DNA from: Clostridium culturomicium
GTDB lineage: Bacteria > Bacillota > Clostridia > Clostridiales > Clostridiaceae
Assembly: GCF_000821305.1 (NCBI RefSeq)
Contig: NZ_CCXK01000017.1
Span: forward strand, 1,657,327-1,721,326
Length of the DNA: 64,000 bases
Direction: 5' to 3'
Shown: positions 1 to 8,955 of the stretch, piece by piece
Layout of the letters: the number at the start of each line of letters is the position of its first letter
How positions within the stretch are numbered: position 1 is the stretch's first letter
Program-made: the position numbers and the translations under genes
Notes under the pieces: generated by a model
What the model saw: the letters and a program-made list of their open reading frames with translations, nothing else
What the model was told of the DNA's origin: nothing
The model's database searches: none

Positions 1-320
1 AAACCTAATATGTCAAACTCTTTAAGAGAATCCTTTGTTTCAAGAGTTCCTAGAGGAATATTATTTTCTCTAAGTGCCTTCTCCATATCTGGCCATGGTG
101 CAAAACATCTTTCACAGTAAGTATCTTCTCTTTCATTCATTACATAATATAATATTTTTGTTCCAAGGTGAGACATTGCAACTTCATACACGTCTGGGAA
201 ACAAAAAGCATATCTAATATCAACACTGTTTTTATCTTTGTTGTAGGAGTTAATCTCTCCCCCTATATATCTAGCTGGTTTTTCAACCTTACATAGAATA
301 TCATCTGAAATTTTATTCAT
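1..320 (-). CDS. B12-binding radical SAM protein, N-terminal part (TIGR03960-like)
   Basis: This is the first 106 codons of a gene that runs off the left edge. It begins at an ATG behind a strong AAGGAGG site. The visible protein starts MNKISDDILCKVEKPARYIG and continues with a segment containing FPDVYEVAMSHLGTKILYY and a Cys pair in YCERCFAPWPDME. I recognise this as the start of the cobalamin-binding-domain radical SAM proteins that commonly follow the Min/SpoIVF region in clostridia. The radical SAM cysteines would lie outside the window. The substrate is unknown to me. It sits about 100 bp downstream of the M50 protease gene, in the same direction. Confidence 0.8.
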   Translation of the reverse strand, partial: MNKISDDILCKVEKPARYIGGEINSYNKDKNSVDIRYAFCFPDVYEVAMSHLGTKILYYVMNEREDTYCERCFAPWPDMEKALRENNIPLGTLETKDSLKEFDILG

Positions 321-423
321 TGTGAATCCTCCTTAAGTTAATTCAATAAATCATTTTATCATATGCAAATAATATTTCAAGTTTTCAACCTATTTTTACC
401 AAAACCTTAGAATATTACCCCTT

Positions 424-1266
424 TCAACGACTTGCAAAAATCTCTTTCACAGAAATGTTACCCAAATCCTTTAAAGCATTAATAATTTCCTCTTCATACA
501 GAATTCCAATTACATTCATATTGTCATCGAGCACAATAAATTCATTATACTTGTTTTTATCTACTAATTCTATAAGCTGCAAGAGATTTAACTTATAATA
601 TACAGAAACACTTCTGTTTTCAAGATATCCCCTACGTATCAGTTTCTCCTTCTTCTTAACAATATATCCCATAATAATATAAGCTATCCTCCTTTTTTCC
701 TTATAGGAAACCCCTAAAATAAATACACAGAAAAATAGCAAGTCAATATTAATACTATTCATAAAAAGTGTGACTAAAAAAAACACACCAAATATATAGC
801 CTATACAAATACTTATATTTAGTGCAATCTTGTTGGCTTTTTTATATATAATTTTTAAGTTTAATAGAGCTCTTAGTATTCTCCCTCCATCTAAAGGAAA
901 AGCAGGTATTAAGTTAAACATACCTATGACCAAGTTATAATTCCTAAAATGATACATCCACTCATATCCCCAAAATTTATTAAAAAAATAAAATGCCAAA
1001 GCTATTATAAAATTTCCTAAAGGTCCGCTAAGCGAAATAATAATATCATCCCTAGGAGATGCCTCATCTAAATCCTTTAGTGTAAGACTTGTCCCAATAG
1101 GTATAATATCAATAGAAAAGCCAGAATAGCCTAAGATTCTGGCTGTCATCAGATGAATAAGTTCATGAATAAATACTATAAGGAATCCAATAAAAAGCTG
1201 CCGTTTAAAACTTACCATCCATATTAAAATTATATATGGTATCAAATATCTACTTATTCTAATCAA
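424..1266 (-). CDS. spoIVFB: M50 family site-2 protease, SpoIVFB-like
   Basis: This is a polytopic membrane metalloprotease of 280 residues, close to the length of Bacillus SpoIVFB. The zinc motif HELIH is at residues 34-38, inside a hydrophobic segment, and the third-ligand region FNLIPAFPLDGG is at about 117-128. Residues 215-280 resemble a degenerate CBS-type tail. In Bacillus, SpoIVFB cleaves pro-sigma-K in the mother cell. The position behind minCD next to a SpoIVFA-like gene supports the same role, but the substrate is inferred. The start is TTG, behind AGGAGG with 5-6 nt spacing. The gene lies 20 bp downstream of the M23-like gene, so the two probably form an operon. Confidence 0.82.
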   Translation of the reverse strand: MIRISRYLIPYIILIWMVSFKRQLFIGFLIVFIHELIHLMTARILGYSGFSIDIIPIGTSLTLKDLDEASPRDDIIISLSGPLGNFIIALAFYFFNKFWGYEWMYHFRNYNLVIGMFNLIPAFPLDGGRILRALLNLKIIYKKANKIALNISICIGYIFGVFFLVTLFMNSINIDLLFFCVFILGVSYKEKRRIAYIIMGYIVKKKEKLIRRGYLENRSVSVYYKLNLLQLIELVDKNKYNEFIVLDDNMNVIGILYEEEIINALKDLGNISVKEIFASR

Positions 1267-1286
1267 TGTATCCTCCTAAGACATTG

Positions 1287-2021
1287 CTAAAGGGTTTCAT
1301 TTAAATTAAAACAACTTGAAGGATTCAATTTATCCCCCATATAGAGTATTTCTATGGAGACATCCCCCTCTGACCCTGCTTTGGCTTTCCCTATAACATC
1401 ATTAGCATTCAAAGTCATTCCTTCTACAGCATTTATCTCATCCATACCACTATAGATCATTTCTATGCCTTCTCCATAATTAACAGTAACTGTCCCATCT
1501 TTTACAGCCTTGACTTTACCTTCATAGGAAGCCCGTATATCTGTTCCAGCTGCTGTTTTAATTAATAATCTATTATCTTCAACCTGAAAACTGCTGCCAC
1601 TATCAGCTGCAACCGGATTAATATAATTTTCACTAATAAATCCTTCCTTTTTCTCATTAAAATTAAAAACTGATTTAACTTCACTAAACACCGAAGCTAC
1701 TTCCTCCTTAGAAAACTCTTCTATATTGATACCTTTTCCCATATAATCTAATCCTAAAGCATAGGCTTTACCTAAATCGGTTGTAGGATAAGCTCTATAC
1801 AATATCAGTCCTCCAAATAACATTAAGGTTATGACACATTGTCCAATAAAAATATTAGTATAACCTTTTCCAAATACATTTAAAAATATAGGGAATACAA
1901 CAGAACCTTTATTACGACTTTCCCCATTACCATTATACCCTTTAGGAACATATGCATTAGACGCCTTTTGCTGTCCCATATTAGCATAATATTTCTTATA
2001 ATAATCATTATACATGCCCAT
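1287..2021 (-). CDS. Degenerate M23/LytM-domain membrane protein, SpoIVFA-like
   Basis: The protein has 244 residues: a hydrophilic N-terminus, one membrane segment at about 57-76, and a C-terminal LytM/M23-like beta domain at about 155-240. Catalytic zinc residues are not visible: where an active M23 enzyme has HxH there is only a GDVSIEIL segment. It is therefore more likely a binding or scaffold protein than a hydrolase. SpoIVFA, the partner that holds and regulates SpoIVFB, is also a membrane protein with a degenerate LytM domain and lies in the same relative position. The start is an ATG behind AAGGAGG. Orthology to SpoIVFA is inferred from architecture and synteny. Confidence 0.72.
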   Translation of the reverse strand: MGMYNDYYKKYYANMGQQKASNAYVPKGYNGNGESRNKGSVVFPIFLNVFGKGYTNIFIGQCVITLMLFGGLILYRAYPTTDLGKAYALGLDYMGKGINIEEFSKEEVASVFSEVKSVFNFNEKKEGFISENYINPVAADSGSSFQVEDNRLLIKTAAGTDIRASYEGKVKAVKDGTVTVNYGEGIEMIYSGMDEINAVEGMTLNANDVIGKAKAGSEGDVSIEILYMGDKLNPSSCFNLNETL

Positions 2022-2386
2022 GATACAACCTCCTTAATTTACCCTTACTAATCTATGTATATTAAGATTTATGGTCTTTATGAGATTTTTTTGATTTTAA
2101 AAAGTATTATTTTATTGGAATTTTTATTTGAGTTTAGAATGGAAGTAATGAATGCTGATTAACTTATTAAAAATTTCTAGTCAACCTATTTAACTTGCAA
2201 CTACTTACTATAAATATGTGAATTTTTATTTGAAATTTAAAGATTCAATAGATTTAACAAATTGTTTTCATAAAATATACGAAACTTTATCCTTAAAAGC
2301 TTCTTATAAGTTAATAAAATTTATATTATTGCTTAAAAATTTTCTCAATAAAAAAAAGAACTCAAAAGAGTTCTCTTTTATTTAAG
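2022..2386. other. AT-rich intergenic region
   Basis: This 365-bp gap separates mgsA from the SpoIVFA-like gene. Apart from the mgsA terminator at its right end and the AAGGAGG site at its left end I see no ORF, RNA gene or clear sigma-A promoter. A sporulation-sigma promoter for the SpoIVF pair would be expected here, but I could not place one with confidence. Confidence 0.5.
2350..2374 (-). terminator. Rho-independent terminator of mgsA
   Basis: A perfect 7-bp stem (AGAACTC/GAGTTCT) with a four-base loop is followed on the minus strand by a run of seven or more T. It lies 13 bp after the mgsA stop. Confidence 0.9.
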
Positions 2387-2755
2387 TTATCTATCTCCAA
2401 GAGCCTTCATAAAGACTTCTGCAGTACCTAAGTTAGTTGCAAGTGGAATATGGTGTACATCTGATAATCTTATAAGAGCAGTTACATCTGGTTCATGTGG
2501 CTGCGCTGTTAAAGGATCCCTAAGAAAGATTATCATATCCATTTTTCCTTCTGCAAGCTTTGCTCCAATTTGCTGATCTCCACCAAGTGGCCCTGATAAA
2601 AATCTATAAACCTCTAAACCAACTATTTCATTCAAAAGTTTTCCAGTAGTTCCTGTCGCATATAGCTGATGATTTTTCAAAACTTCTTTATATCTTTTTG
2701 CAAAATCAATCATATCATCTTTCTTTTTATCATGAGCAACTAATGCTATTCTCAT
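2387..2755 (-). CDS. mgsA: Methylglyoxal synthase
   Basis: Converts dihydroxyacetone phosphate to methylglyoxal and phosphate, a bypass that relieves sugar-phosphate stress. The 122-residue protein starts MRIALVAHDKKK and carries the family signatures ATGTTG, SGPLGGDQQIG and FLRDPLTAQPHEPDVTAL, which hold the catalytic Asp/His residues and phosphate-binding positions. A GTG three codons upstream lies only 1 nt from AGGAG, so the ATG at 2755 (10 nt spacing) is preferred. It lies 13 bp behind rodA and appears to be the last gene of the min/rodA transcript, as a terminator follows. Confidence 0.95.
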   Translation of the reverse strand: MRIALVAHDKKKDDMIDFAKRYKEVLKNHQLYATGTTGKLLNEIVGLEVYRFLSGPLGGDQQIGAKLAEGKMDMIIFLRDPLTAQPHEPDVTALIRLSDVHHIPLATNLGTAEVFMKALGDR

Positions 2756-2768
2756 TAAAATCACACTC

Positions 2769-3875
2769 CTAAAAATTTATTTTTTTCTTTCTCATACCTA
2801 TGTTTAATGCTATTCCCAAGGAAATAAAGTTAGTTAACATAGAACTTCCACCATAACTTACGAAAGGTAGTGTTATACCTGATATAGGCATAAGGCCTAT
2901 GGTCATTCCAATATTTTGTATTATAGAAAATAATATTGATCCAACAATTCCAATTACTATTATTCTTCCGGCAATATCTCTTGAGTTTTTAGCTATTTGT
3001 ATAAGCTTATATATAAGCATGCCATATAAAAACATTAGAAAAACTGCTCCTAAAAGTCCCCATTCTTCACCAATTACAGAAAATATAAAGTCCGTGTGAT
3101 TTTCTGGTACAAATTTATATTGCTTACCATTCATAAATCCAAGACCAAATATCCCTCCAGCCCCAATAGCAATCTTCGACTGAATAAGCTGTAGTCCTTC
3201 GTTTTGAGCATATTTTTCAGGGTTTACTACTGCCAAAAATCTTAGCTTCCAATAAGGTTTCATTATTGGCGAATTCCATATTACAACAACCGCAGCTACC
3301 AAGGAGCCTAATCCACCAACAATGACCTTCCAATTCAGTCCCGCTATAACCATTATTCCAAGCATAATGAAGAAGGAAACCATTGTAAGACCCATATCTG
3401 GCTGTATTAGTATTAAAATTACTGGAATTATTGCATATCCAACAATCTTGAAGAAAGTTTTAAGATTATTTACATCTCCTTCAGCCTCTTCAATTATCTT
3501 TGCCACCATAAGAATCATTCCTATTTTAGCAAATTCTCCAGGCTGAATAGCTCTATTTCCTATTTGAATCCATGCATTAGCACCATTAACTGCACCACCC
3601 AAAAACTGATTTACAATAAGAAGGAGGACTCCTGCCCAATAAACTAATGGTGTAAATCTAAGAATATCAGCATAATCTATAGTCAAAATGAAATAAACTG
3701 CAACTAAACTTATAATCAGCCATGCAAACTGAAGTCTTGCATAACTCATGCCTATTGCAGAATAAATATTTAAAATACCAAATAGAACGATCACTACTAC
3801 TACGGCTATTATACTAAAATCAATATTTTTTACTAATTTTTCATTTATCTTGAAATTCTTTAAAAATTTTATCAT
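2769..3875 (-). CDS. rodA: Rod-shape-determining protein RodA (SEDS glycosyltransferase)
   Basis: An integral membrane SEDS-family peptidoglycan glycosyltransferase that polymerises lipid II with a cognate class B PBP. The roughly 368-residue protein is almost entirely hydrophobic, with about ten membrane segments. It shows the family end signature FVSYGGSSMLTNFISLGIAL and the central ENHTDFIFSVIGEEWGLLG region. An ATG 21 codons upstream exists, but the GGAGG site lies inside that extension, 7 nt before the ATG at 3875, so the shorter start is used. The two PBP2 genes a few kb upstream are its plausible partners. RodA is favoured over FtsW or SpoVE because of the linked mre/min genes. Confidence 0.92.
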   Translation of the reverse strand: MIKFLKNFKINEKLVKNIDFSIIAVVVVIVLFGILNIYSAIGMSYARLQFAWLIISLVAVYFILTIDYADILRFTPLVYWAGVLLLIVNQFLGGAVNGANAWIQIGNRAIQPGEFAKIGMILMVAKIIEEAEGDVNNLKTFFKIVGYAIIPVILILIQPDMGLTMVSFFIMLGIMVIAGLNWKVIVGGLGSLVAAVVVIWNSPIMKPYWKLRFLAVVNPEKYAQNEGLQLIQSKIAIGAGGIFGLGFMNGKQYKFVPENHTDFIFSVIGEEWGLLGAVFLMFLYGMLIYKLIQIAKNSRDIAGRIIVIGIVGSILFSIIQNIGMTIGLMPISGITLPFVSYGGSSMLTNFISLGIALNIGMRKKKINF

Positions 3876-3971
3876 AATCAATTCCTCCATACCTTTTCCT
3901 ATTATATCATATGAAGCAAAAAAAGCTATGAAAATCATAGCCTTAAATTGTATGTCAATGTTACTTTTTTG

Positions 3972-4238
3972 TTACCTCTTAACCTTTTTTATAGGTATAC
4001 TTGCAACTAATGCTGGTGAACTACCTTCATACTCATCATTAGTTGTAAATCTCAATTCAATTTCTCCACGCTCAACTTCAGCGTAATTAGAAACAACCTT
4101 TAAAAGTTCGGCTTTAACATTCTCCAGAAAATCAGGAGATACAGTAGCTCTATCATGAACTAGAATTAATTTCAGTCTATCTGCGGCTACTTCCTTAGAG
4201 GTACTACCTTTTGGTGGAAATATTTTGAATAAACCCAT
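3972..4238 (-). CDS. minE: Cell division topological specificity factor MinE
   Basis: This 88-residue protein stimulates MinD ATPase and drives Min oscillation, restricting MinCD to the poles. Visible are the N-terminal amphipathic segment (MGLFKIF), the anti-MinCD helix/strand region with LKLILVHDRA, and the topological-specificity domain ending ELRFT. It starts 2 bp after minD. Bacillus lacks MinE and uses DivIVA/MinJ instead; clostridia with minE are expected to have an oscillating system. Confidence 0.95.
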   Translation of the reverse strand: MGLFKIFPPKGSTSKEVAADRLKLILVHDRATVSPDFLENVKAELLKVVSNYAEVERGEIELRFTTNDEYEGSSPALVASIPIKKVKR

Positions 4239-4240
4239 TT

Positions 4241-5050
4241 TTAATTCTTACCTCCTCCAAATAACTTTTTAATCGCTCCCAAAAATCCTTTTTGTCCATA
4301 TATTTCATCAAAATCTAAAAAAGGAACTTCTTCACCCACTATTCTTCTTGCAATATTTTTATATGCCTGCCCAGCATAAGCACTGCTGTCTAATACTATA
4401 GGTTCTCCTTTATTTGTTGAAATTGTTACCTTCTTATCATCTGGTACAACTCCCATTAATTTAATTGCTAAACAATCTTTAATATCTTCTATAGAAAGCA
4501 TGTCACCTCTTTTAGACATTTCAAAATTCATTCTGTTAACTATGAGTTCTTGTCTTTCTATTCCCTTTGCATCTAACTTTCCTATAACTCTGTCAGCGTC
4601 TCTAACTGAAGTTATTTCTGGATTAACAACAACTAAAGCCCAATCAGCACCAACAATTGCATTTTCAAATCCTTGCTCAATTCCAGCAGGACAATCTAAA
4701 ATTACATAATCAAATTCCTGCTTAAGCTCTGTAACCACTCTTAACATTTCACTTATGTCCACATCATTTTTATCTCTTGTTTGAGCAGTCGGAAGCAGAA
4801 ATAAATTTGTAAATCTTTTATCTTTTATTAATGCCTGCTTTAATCTACACTTTTCTTCTATTACATCTAATAAAGTAAATACGACTCTATTTTCTAATCC
4901 CATTAGTACATCAAGATTTCTTAACCCTGTATCTCCATCTATTACAACAACTTTTTTATCCATTGCCGCTAATGCAGTTCCTATATTAGCCGTAGTTGTA
5001 GTCTTTCCTACTCCGCCTTTACCTGATGTTATAACTATAGCTTCTCCCAT
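4241..5050 (-). CDS. minD: Septum site-determining ATPase MinD
   Basis: A membrane-associated ParA-type ATPase that recruits MinC. The deviant Walker A SGKGGVGKTT is at residues 9-18, the DGDTGLRNLD switch region follows, and the protein ends in the amphipathic membrane-targeting helix GFLGAIKKLFGGGKN. Length from the chosen start is 269 residues, normal for the family. The ORF extends five codons further upstream, but the GGAGGT site sits there, so the ATG at 5050 is taken. Coding starts 15 nt downstream of the minC stop. Confidence 0.96.
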   Translation of the reverse strand: MGEAIVITSGKGGVGKTTTTANIGTALAAMDKKVVVIDGDTGLRNLDVLMGLENRVVFTLLDVIEEKCRLKQALIKDKRFTNLFLLPTAQTRDKNDVDISEMLRVVTELKQEFDYVILDCPAGIEQGFENAIVGADWALVVVNPEITSVRDADRVIGKLDAKGIERQELIVNRMNFEMSKRGDMLSIEDIKDCLAIKLMGVVPDDKKVTISTNKGEPIVLDSSAYAGQAYKNIARRIVGEEVPFLDFDEIYGQKGFLGAIKKLFGGGKN

Positions 5051-5064
5051 TAATAATACCTCCA

Positions 5065-5697
5065 TTAAATATATTTATTTACTGAATATGGCTCTACAAC
5101 AATATTTCCATTTTTTATTTTGGCCACCTCAGGATATTTCGGCTTATCTATATCTTCTGGCGAACGTGTTATAAGATCTCCAATTTTCATCACCTGTGGT
5201 GTCAATTCCATAGCTGAAATTATAGCACTATCATTACCATTACACCCAGCAAAAACTGAACCTTTAACCTGCCCTAACACAATAATATTTCCCGCGGCAT
5301 ATACCTCTGCCCCTGAATTTACATCACCAATAATAACAACATTTCCTGGATACTCAAGTCTTTGCCCGCTTCTAACAGTTTTCTTAACAAACTTAGTCTT
5401 TCCCTCATTAATACCACTGAATACTCTTTTTTCAGTCGCCTTAATATCCACGAAAGTACAGTCCTTTATCATAAATTCATCATAAAGGAAGGATCTTATC
5501 TTCCTTAACTCTCTTGAATCTAATGAATTAACATCTACTGTTATTTTAATAGTAGCACCCTTATAAAATTTTTTTCCCTTTTGAAGCTTATCATTTATAG
5601 CTTCGATTAAACTATTTAATGAATTAAATTCATTTAAATTCACAATTAGATTTAATCCTTCTTTTTCTCCCTTTACCTTTATACCATGATTATACAT
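5065..5697 (-). CDS. minC: Septum site-determining protein MinC
   Basis: FtsZ assembly inhibitor. The 210-residue protein has the N-terminal FtsZ-interaction domain at about 1-100 and a C-terminal right-handed beta-helix with the Gly-rich repeats GDVNSGAEVYAAGNIIVLG and VKGSVFAGCNG, which binds MinD. The start is an ATG behind GGAGGG. It is the first gene of minC-minD-minE. A 19-bp element shared with the upstream region of a pbp2 copy lies 26-44 bp before the start. Confidence 0.95.
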   Translation of the reverse strand: MYNHGIKVKGEKEGLNLIVNLNEFNSLNSLIEAINDKLQKGKKFYKGATIKITVDVNSLDSRELRKIRSFLYDEFMIKDCTFVDIKATEKRVFSGINEGKTKFVKKTVRSGQRLEYPGNVVIIGDVNSGAEVYAAGNIIVLGQVKGSVFAGCNGNDSAIISAMELTPQVMKIGDLITRSPEDIDKPKYPEVAKIKNGNIVVEPYSVNKYI

Positions 5698-5722
5698 AGG
5701 TACCCTCCATATATCGAGATGT

Positions 5723-5741
5723 TCTTACACTATTTCAACAT
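5723..5741 (-). promoter_or_regulatory. 19-bp shared element upstream of minC (WalR-box-like)
   Basis: On the minus strand this reads ATGTTGAAATAGTGTAAGA and is identical to the copy at 8818-8836. It contains TGTTGA-N5-TGTAAG, which has the spacing of a WalR box (TGTWAH-N5-TGTWAH) with one mismatch per half. A possible -35 TTGACA lies just upstream at 5746-5751. Whether it is an operator, part of a promoter, or leftover duplication is not settled. Confidence 0.4.
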
Positions 5742-5836
5742 AGACTGTCAAAATTCCTTCTAAAAATTAAAATTTTTCAAAACTTTTTCTTAAATTTATT
5801 CATACTCATTGATAAAATAACACATTTATTTTACAG

Positions 5837-5872
5837 AAAAAAATTGCAAATGGAAACCCATTTACAATTTTT
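5837..5872 (-). terminator. Terminator after the downstream PBP2 copy
   Basis: A stem of about 13 bp (AAATTGTAAATGG paired with CCATTTGCAATTT, one mismatch) is followed by a T-run on the minus strand. It separates pbp2 from minC. Confidence 0.85.
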
Positions 5873-5876
5873 ATAA

Positions 5877-8714
5877 TTATTCTGTCTTTTCTTCTTCCTT
5901 TTCTGTCCCAGTTCCATGAAAATCATACATAAATTTATAGCTTGGATCCATTTGTAATATAGTTTCTCTAAAATACTCCTCAAAAGTAGCTCTTGCAATT
6001 GTACCTCGATCTCCATCGGAATCAAATAAAAGTGAACATACAATTATTTCTGGGTTATCAAATGGAGCAAAACCAACATAAAGACCAGCTGCGTTTCTAC
6101 CTATTCCATATTGGATTTTTTCATCAACTACGTTTGCTGTACCTGTTTTACCTCCATTAGGTATTGGAAAACCATTAAATGTACCATTAGTTGTTCCATT
6201 TTCCCCTGTAGTAACATCTTGCATTCCTTCCTTCACCGCAGCTATATTACTTTCATTGAACTGTGCCTGACTTATTATTTGCGGTGTTATATCCTGAATT
6301 ATTTCCCCTGTTTCACCATCGATAATCTTATCAACAAGCTTAACCTCATACCTAGTTCCATTATTTACAAGGGTCGAAATATAGCTAGCTAATTGCAGTG
6401 GAGTAAAATAGTTCATACCTTGTCCAATTGATGCATTATATGCATTGGCTGCAGAACTAATCTCAGAACGTGCACTTGAAATCTCCTCATATATAACATA
6501 TGAAATATTCCATATGTCATCTTCTGTATACCCTATATTCTCTATGGATGCATCTGACTTTATTACTTCTGTTATAAGGCTTGTAAACTTATCTACGTTT
6601 TCTTTTTCACTAGAAATTACATCTCTTTTCATTTCTTCCTTGATCTCATCAACTAATGCTTTCTTCTTTGAATTTGTTAATTTCTTCTGCTCTAACTCAT
6701 CCCCACTACCAATTTCCGGAACTTTTGCAATATTAAATGGTGTATAATACTGAGCAGAGTTTCTAGTACTTATTCCATTGCCTAACAACTCAACTAATCT
6801 ATTAACATATGCATTGGACAATGTATCCTTACTTGATTCATAATTATAAACTTGACCGAAGTTTTCTGTTATCTCTATTCCTGTAGTCGGTTTTATATCA
6901 CTGCCTCTTTCAACCCCTAAACCAAGATTCCATGCGTAATGAGCTAAGAAGTCTAAGGTATTAAAGTCTGAACTGCTTTTAGCAAATAATCTATCCGCCA
7001 CTTCATACATAAAGTAGTTACAAGAAACCTCTAAGGCTCTGGCTGCATTAACCCATTGATGAGACCCCCCTTTATGCCAAATCCAGCAAGCTCCATTATA
7101 ATCAGGATACCTTTTATTATATTTACCATTATCATAAATGGTAGTATAAGGATCTATTACGCCTTCTTCAAAACCTGCAAGTACAGTTACAGGCTTAAAT
7201 GTTGATCCTGGTGGAACTAGTGACTGTGTAGCATAATTATAAAATGGTTTTGGGAAAATATCATATACATCCTCACGAATAGTTGTGTTCCCTTCAATTC
7301 TTTCATCTATAGGAAACATTCTGTTTAATAGGACTTCTACTCTCTCATCATAACTTAATGAGTTGACTTCTGTAATTGTCAAAAGCCCTGCCTTATTTGC
7401 AAGTCCTCGACTCTCAATATATTCTCTTCCCTTTTGTTCAAGGTCTGGACTAAAATACTCCTTAGAAATTTCTGGTGTAAGCATACCTGGGGTTGTAAAT
7501 ATATTAGGATCATATCCAGGTCTGCTAGCAATGGCTAATACTTCACCAGTATTTTTAAGTACAACCACAGCTCCCCTAGTGGCATTTTCAGTATCCTTGC
7601 CTCTTTGTGCTCTAACTTGCTCCAAGGTATCATCTAATGCTTTTTCAGCAACTCTCTGTATATCCATATCAATATTTAACTGAACAACATTCCCTGCATA
7701 AGCTTCAACTTCCCCCAACACAGCCACTCTTCGCCCAGCCTTATTTATTTGTATTCGCTGCTGCCCTTTACTTCCTTTTAACTGTGATTCATAAGCTGCC
7801 TCTATTCCTGATTTACCTACTTCATCAGTATTTGCATCATATCCTAACTCCTCATATAACTCTTCATTCCAAGGATCTATAGCTGAAATATATCCTAAAA
7901 ATGCTGAGCCCAAATCTTTTTCTGGATAATATCTCATTGGCTTATTTCCCACTGAAATCCCTGGAAGATTAGCCTGAAGCTGTTGAAAAATAAATGCTGT
8001 TTCCTGGTCAAGATTATTAGCGATAATTACTTGATCAAAACCCGAGAAACTCTGCATCTTTAAACTATCCTTTATAACAATAAGTCTTCTTTCTTCCTCT
8101 AGGGTACACTCATAATATTGTGTTATCCCATAATCTTCTTCAAGCTTTCTATATACTTCTTCTGCAGTTACCTTTAATAAAAGCTCATCAATCAACTTTT
8201 TTTCAGCTGAAGTCAGTTCAGACATTTTCACCTCCTTGCCAAACTTGTTTCTTGCAATAACTTCATCAAAGCCTCTATCCTTTTTAAAACGCTGCTCTAT
8301 CCATCTTCTACTTTCTTCATCAGTAGCTTGAAAACTAAATTCAAGCTTTCCATCTCTTATAACGATTGGGAAATCATCCACCATTGAAATATTCTTTTCA
8401 TTTAATATATCAAATACCTTTTTCATGGTTGGATAAAAATCCGCCTTACTTTCAGTGGTTTCTGTAAATTCTAAAGTATAACTTTGAACGCTAGTAGCTA
8501 ATATATTTCCATTCCTATCAACAATATCACCTCTTGCTGCTGGAACTGATACATTCATATTATTATTGTTATTTGATATTTCTCTATATTCATCCACTAA
8601 AAATATCTGTAAATATATAAGTCTAACTGTAATTATGCAGAAAATCAATCCCATAACTATGTAAAATATCTTATATCTAGCTCGTTCATTTTTATTTTTT
8701 CTATTCTTATTCAT
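5877..8714 (-). CDS. Penicillin-binding protein 2, downstream tandem copy
   Basis: Class B transpeptidase of the elongation machinery: one N-terminal membrane anchor (about 15-40), a PBP dimerisation domain and a transpeptidase domain. All catalytic motifs are present: SxxK as STFK (about 504-507), SxN as SCN (about 564) and KTG as KTGT (about 856), so it should be active. About 80 helical residues are inserted between SxN and KTG, making it longer (about 945 residues) than Bacillus PBP2A. It is a close paralogue of the next gene. The ATG at 8714 matches the paralogue's start; an ATG six codons upstream is possible. It has its own upstream region with the minC-like 19-bp element. Confidence 0.9.
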   Translation of the reverse strand: MNKNRKNKNERARYKIFYIVMGLIFCIITVRLIYLQIFLVDEYREISNNNNNMNVSVPAARGDIVDRNGNILATSVQSYTLEFTETTESKADFYPTMKKVFDILNEKNISMVDDFPIVIRDGKLEFSFQATDEESRRWIEQRFKKDRGFDEVIARNKFGKEVKMSELTSAEKKLIDELLLKVTAEEVYRKLEEDYGITQYYECTLEEERRLIVIKDSLKMQSFSGFDQVIIANNLDQETAFIFQQLQANLPGISVGNKPMRYYPEKDLGSAFLGYISAIDPWNEELYEELGYDANTDEVGKSGIEAAYESQLKGSKGQQRIQINKAGRRVAVLGEVEAYAGNVVQLNIDMDIQRVAEKALDDTLEQVRAQRGKDTENATRGAVVVLKNTGEVLAIASRPGYDPNIFTTPGMLTPEISKEYFSPDLEQKGREYIESRGLANKAGLLTITEVNSLSYDERVEVLLNRMFPIDERIEGNTTIREDVYDIFPKPFYNYATQSLVPPGSTFKPVTVLAGFEEGVIDPYTTIYDNGKYNKRYPDYNGACWIWHKGGSHQWVNAARALEVSCNYFMYEVADRLFAKSSSDFNTLDFLAHYAWNLGLGVERGSDIKPTTGIEITENFGQVYNYESSKDTLSNAYVNRLVELLGNGISTRNSAQYYTPFNIAKVPEIGSGDELEQKKLTNSKKKALVDEIKEEMKRDVISSEKENVDKFTSLITEVIKSDASIENIGYTEDDIWNISYVIYEEISSARSEISSAANAYNASIGQGMNYFTPLQLASYISTLVNNGTRYEVKLVDKIIDGETGEIIQDITPQIISQAQFNESNIAAVKEGMQDVTTGENGTTNGTFNGFPIPNGGKTGTANVVDEKIQYGIGRNAAGLYVGFAPFDNPEIIVCSLLFDSDGDRGTIARATFEEYFRETILQMDPSYKFMYDFHGTGTEKEEEKTE

Positions 8715-8817
8715 TGATAATAAAGTCTCCATTTCTCACTAAGTGTTTTTCTGATATCCGTAAAATAATCAGTTACTTATTAACTAAATGATAAAATCGC
8801 ATCTCATCATATCCTAC

Positions 8818-8836
8818 TCTTACACTATTTCAACAT
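8818..8836 (-). promoter_or_regulatory. 19-bp shared element upstream of the downstream pbp2 copy
   Basis: Identical over 19 bp to the element before minC. Here TTGAAA within it lies 16 bp from TATGAT, so it could form the -35 side of a sigma-A promoter. The TGT(T/A)-type direct repeat with 11-bp period again fits a WalR-like site. The start codon is about 104 bp downstream. Confidence 0.4.
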
Positions 8837-8919
8837 TTATCATCAAAAACCTTCTATAAATTTCAAATTAATCATATATAAGTATATTATTAACAATGAA
8901 GTCAGTATTATTATAATAA

Positions 8920-8948
8920 AAATAACAAACGGAAAACCGTTTGTTATT
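8920..8948 (-). terminator. Terminator after the mre-linked PBP2 copy
   Basis: A stem AAATAACAAACGG/CCGTTTGTTATTT with a four-base loop is followed by T-rich sequence on the minus strand, directly after the stop codon. It ends the DUF4321-to-pbp2 transcript. Confidence 0.85.
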
Positions 8949-8955
8949 TCTTGTT

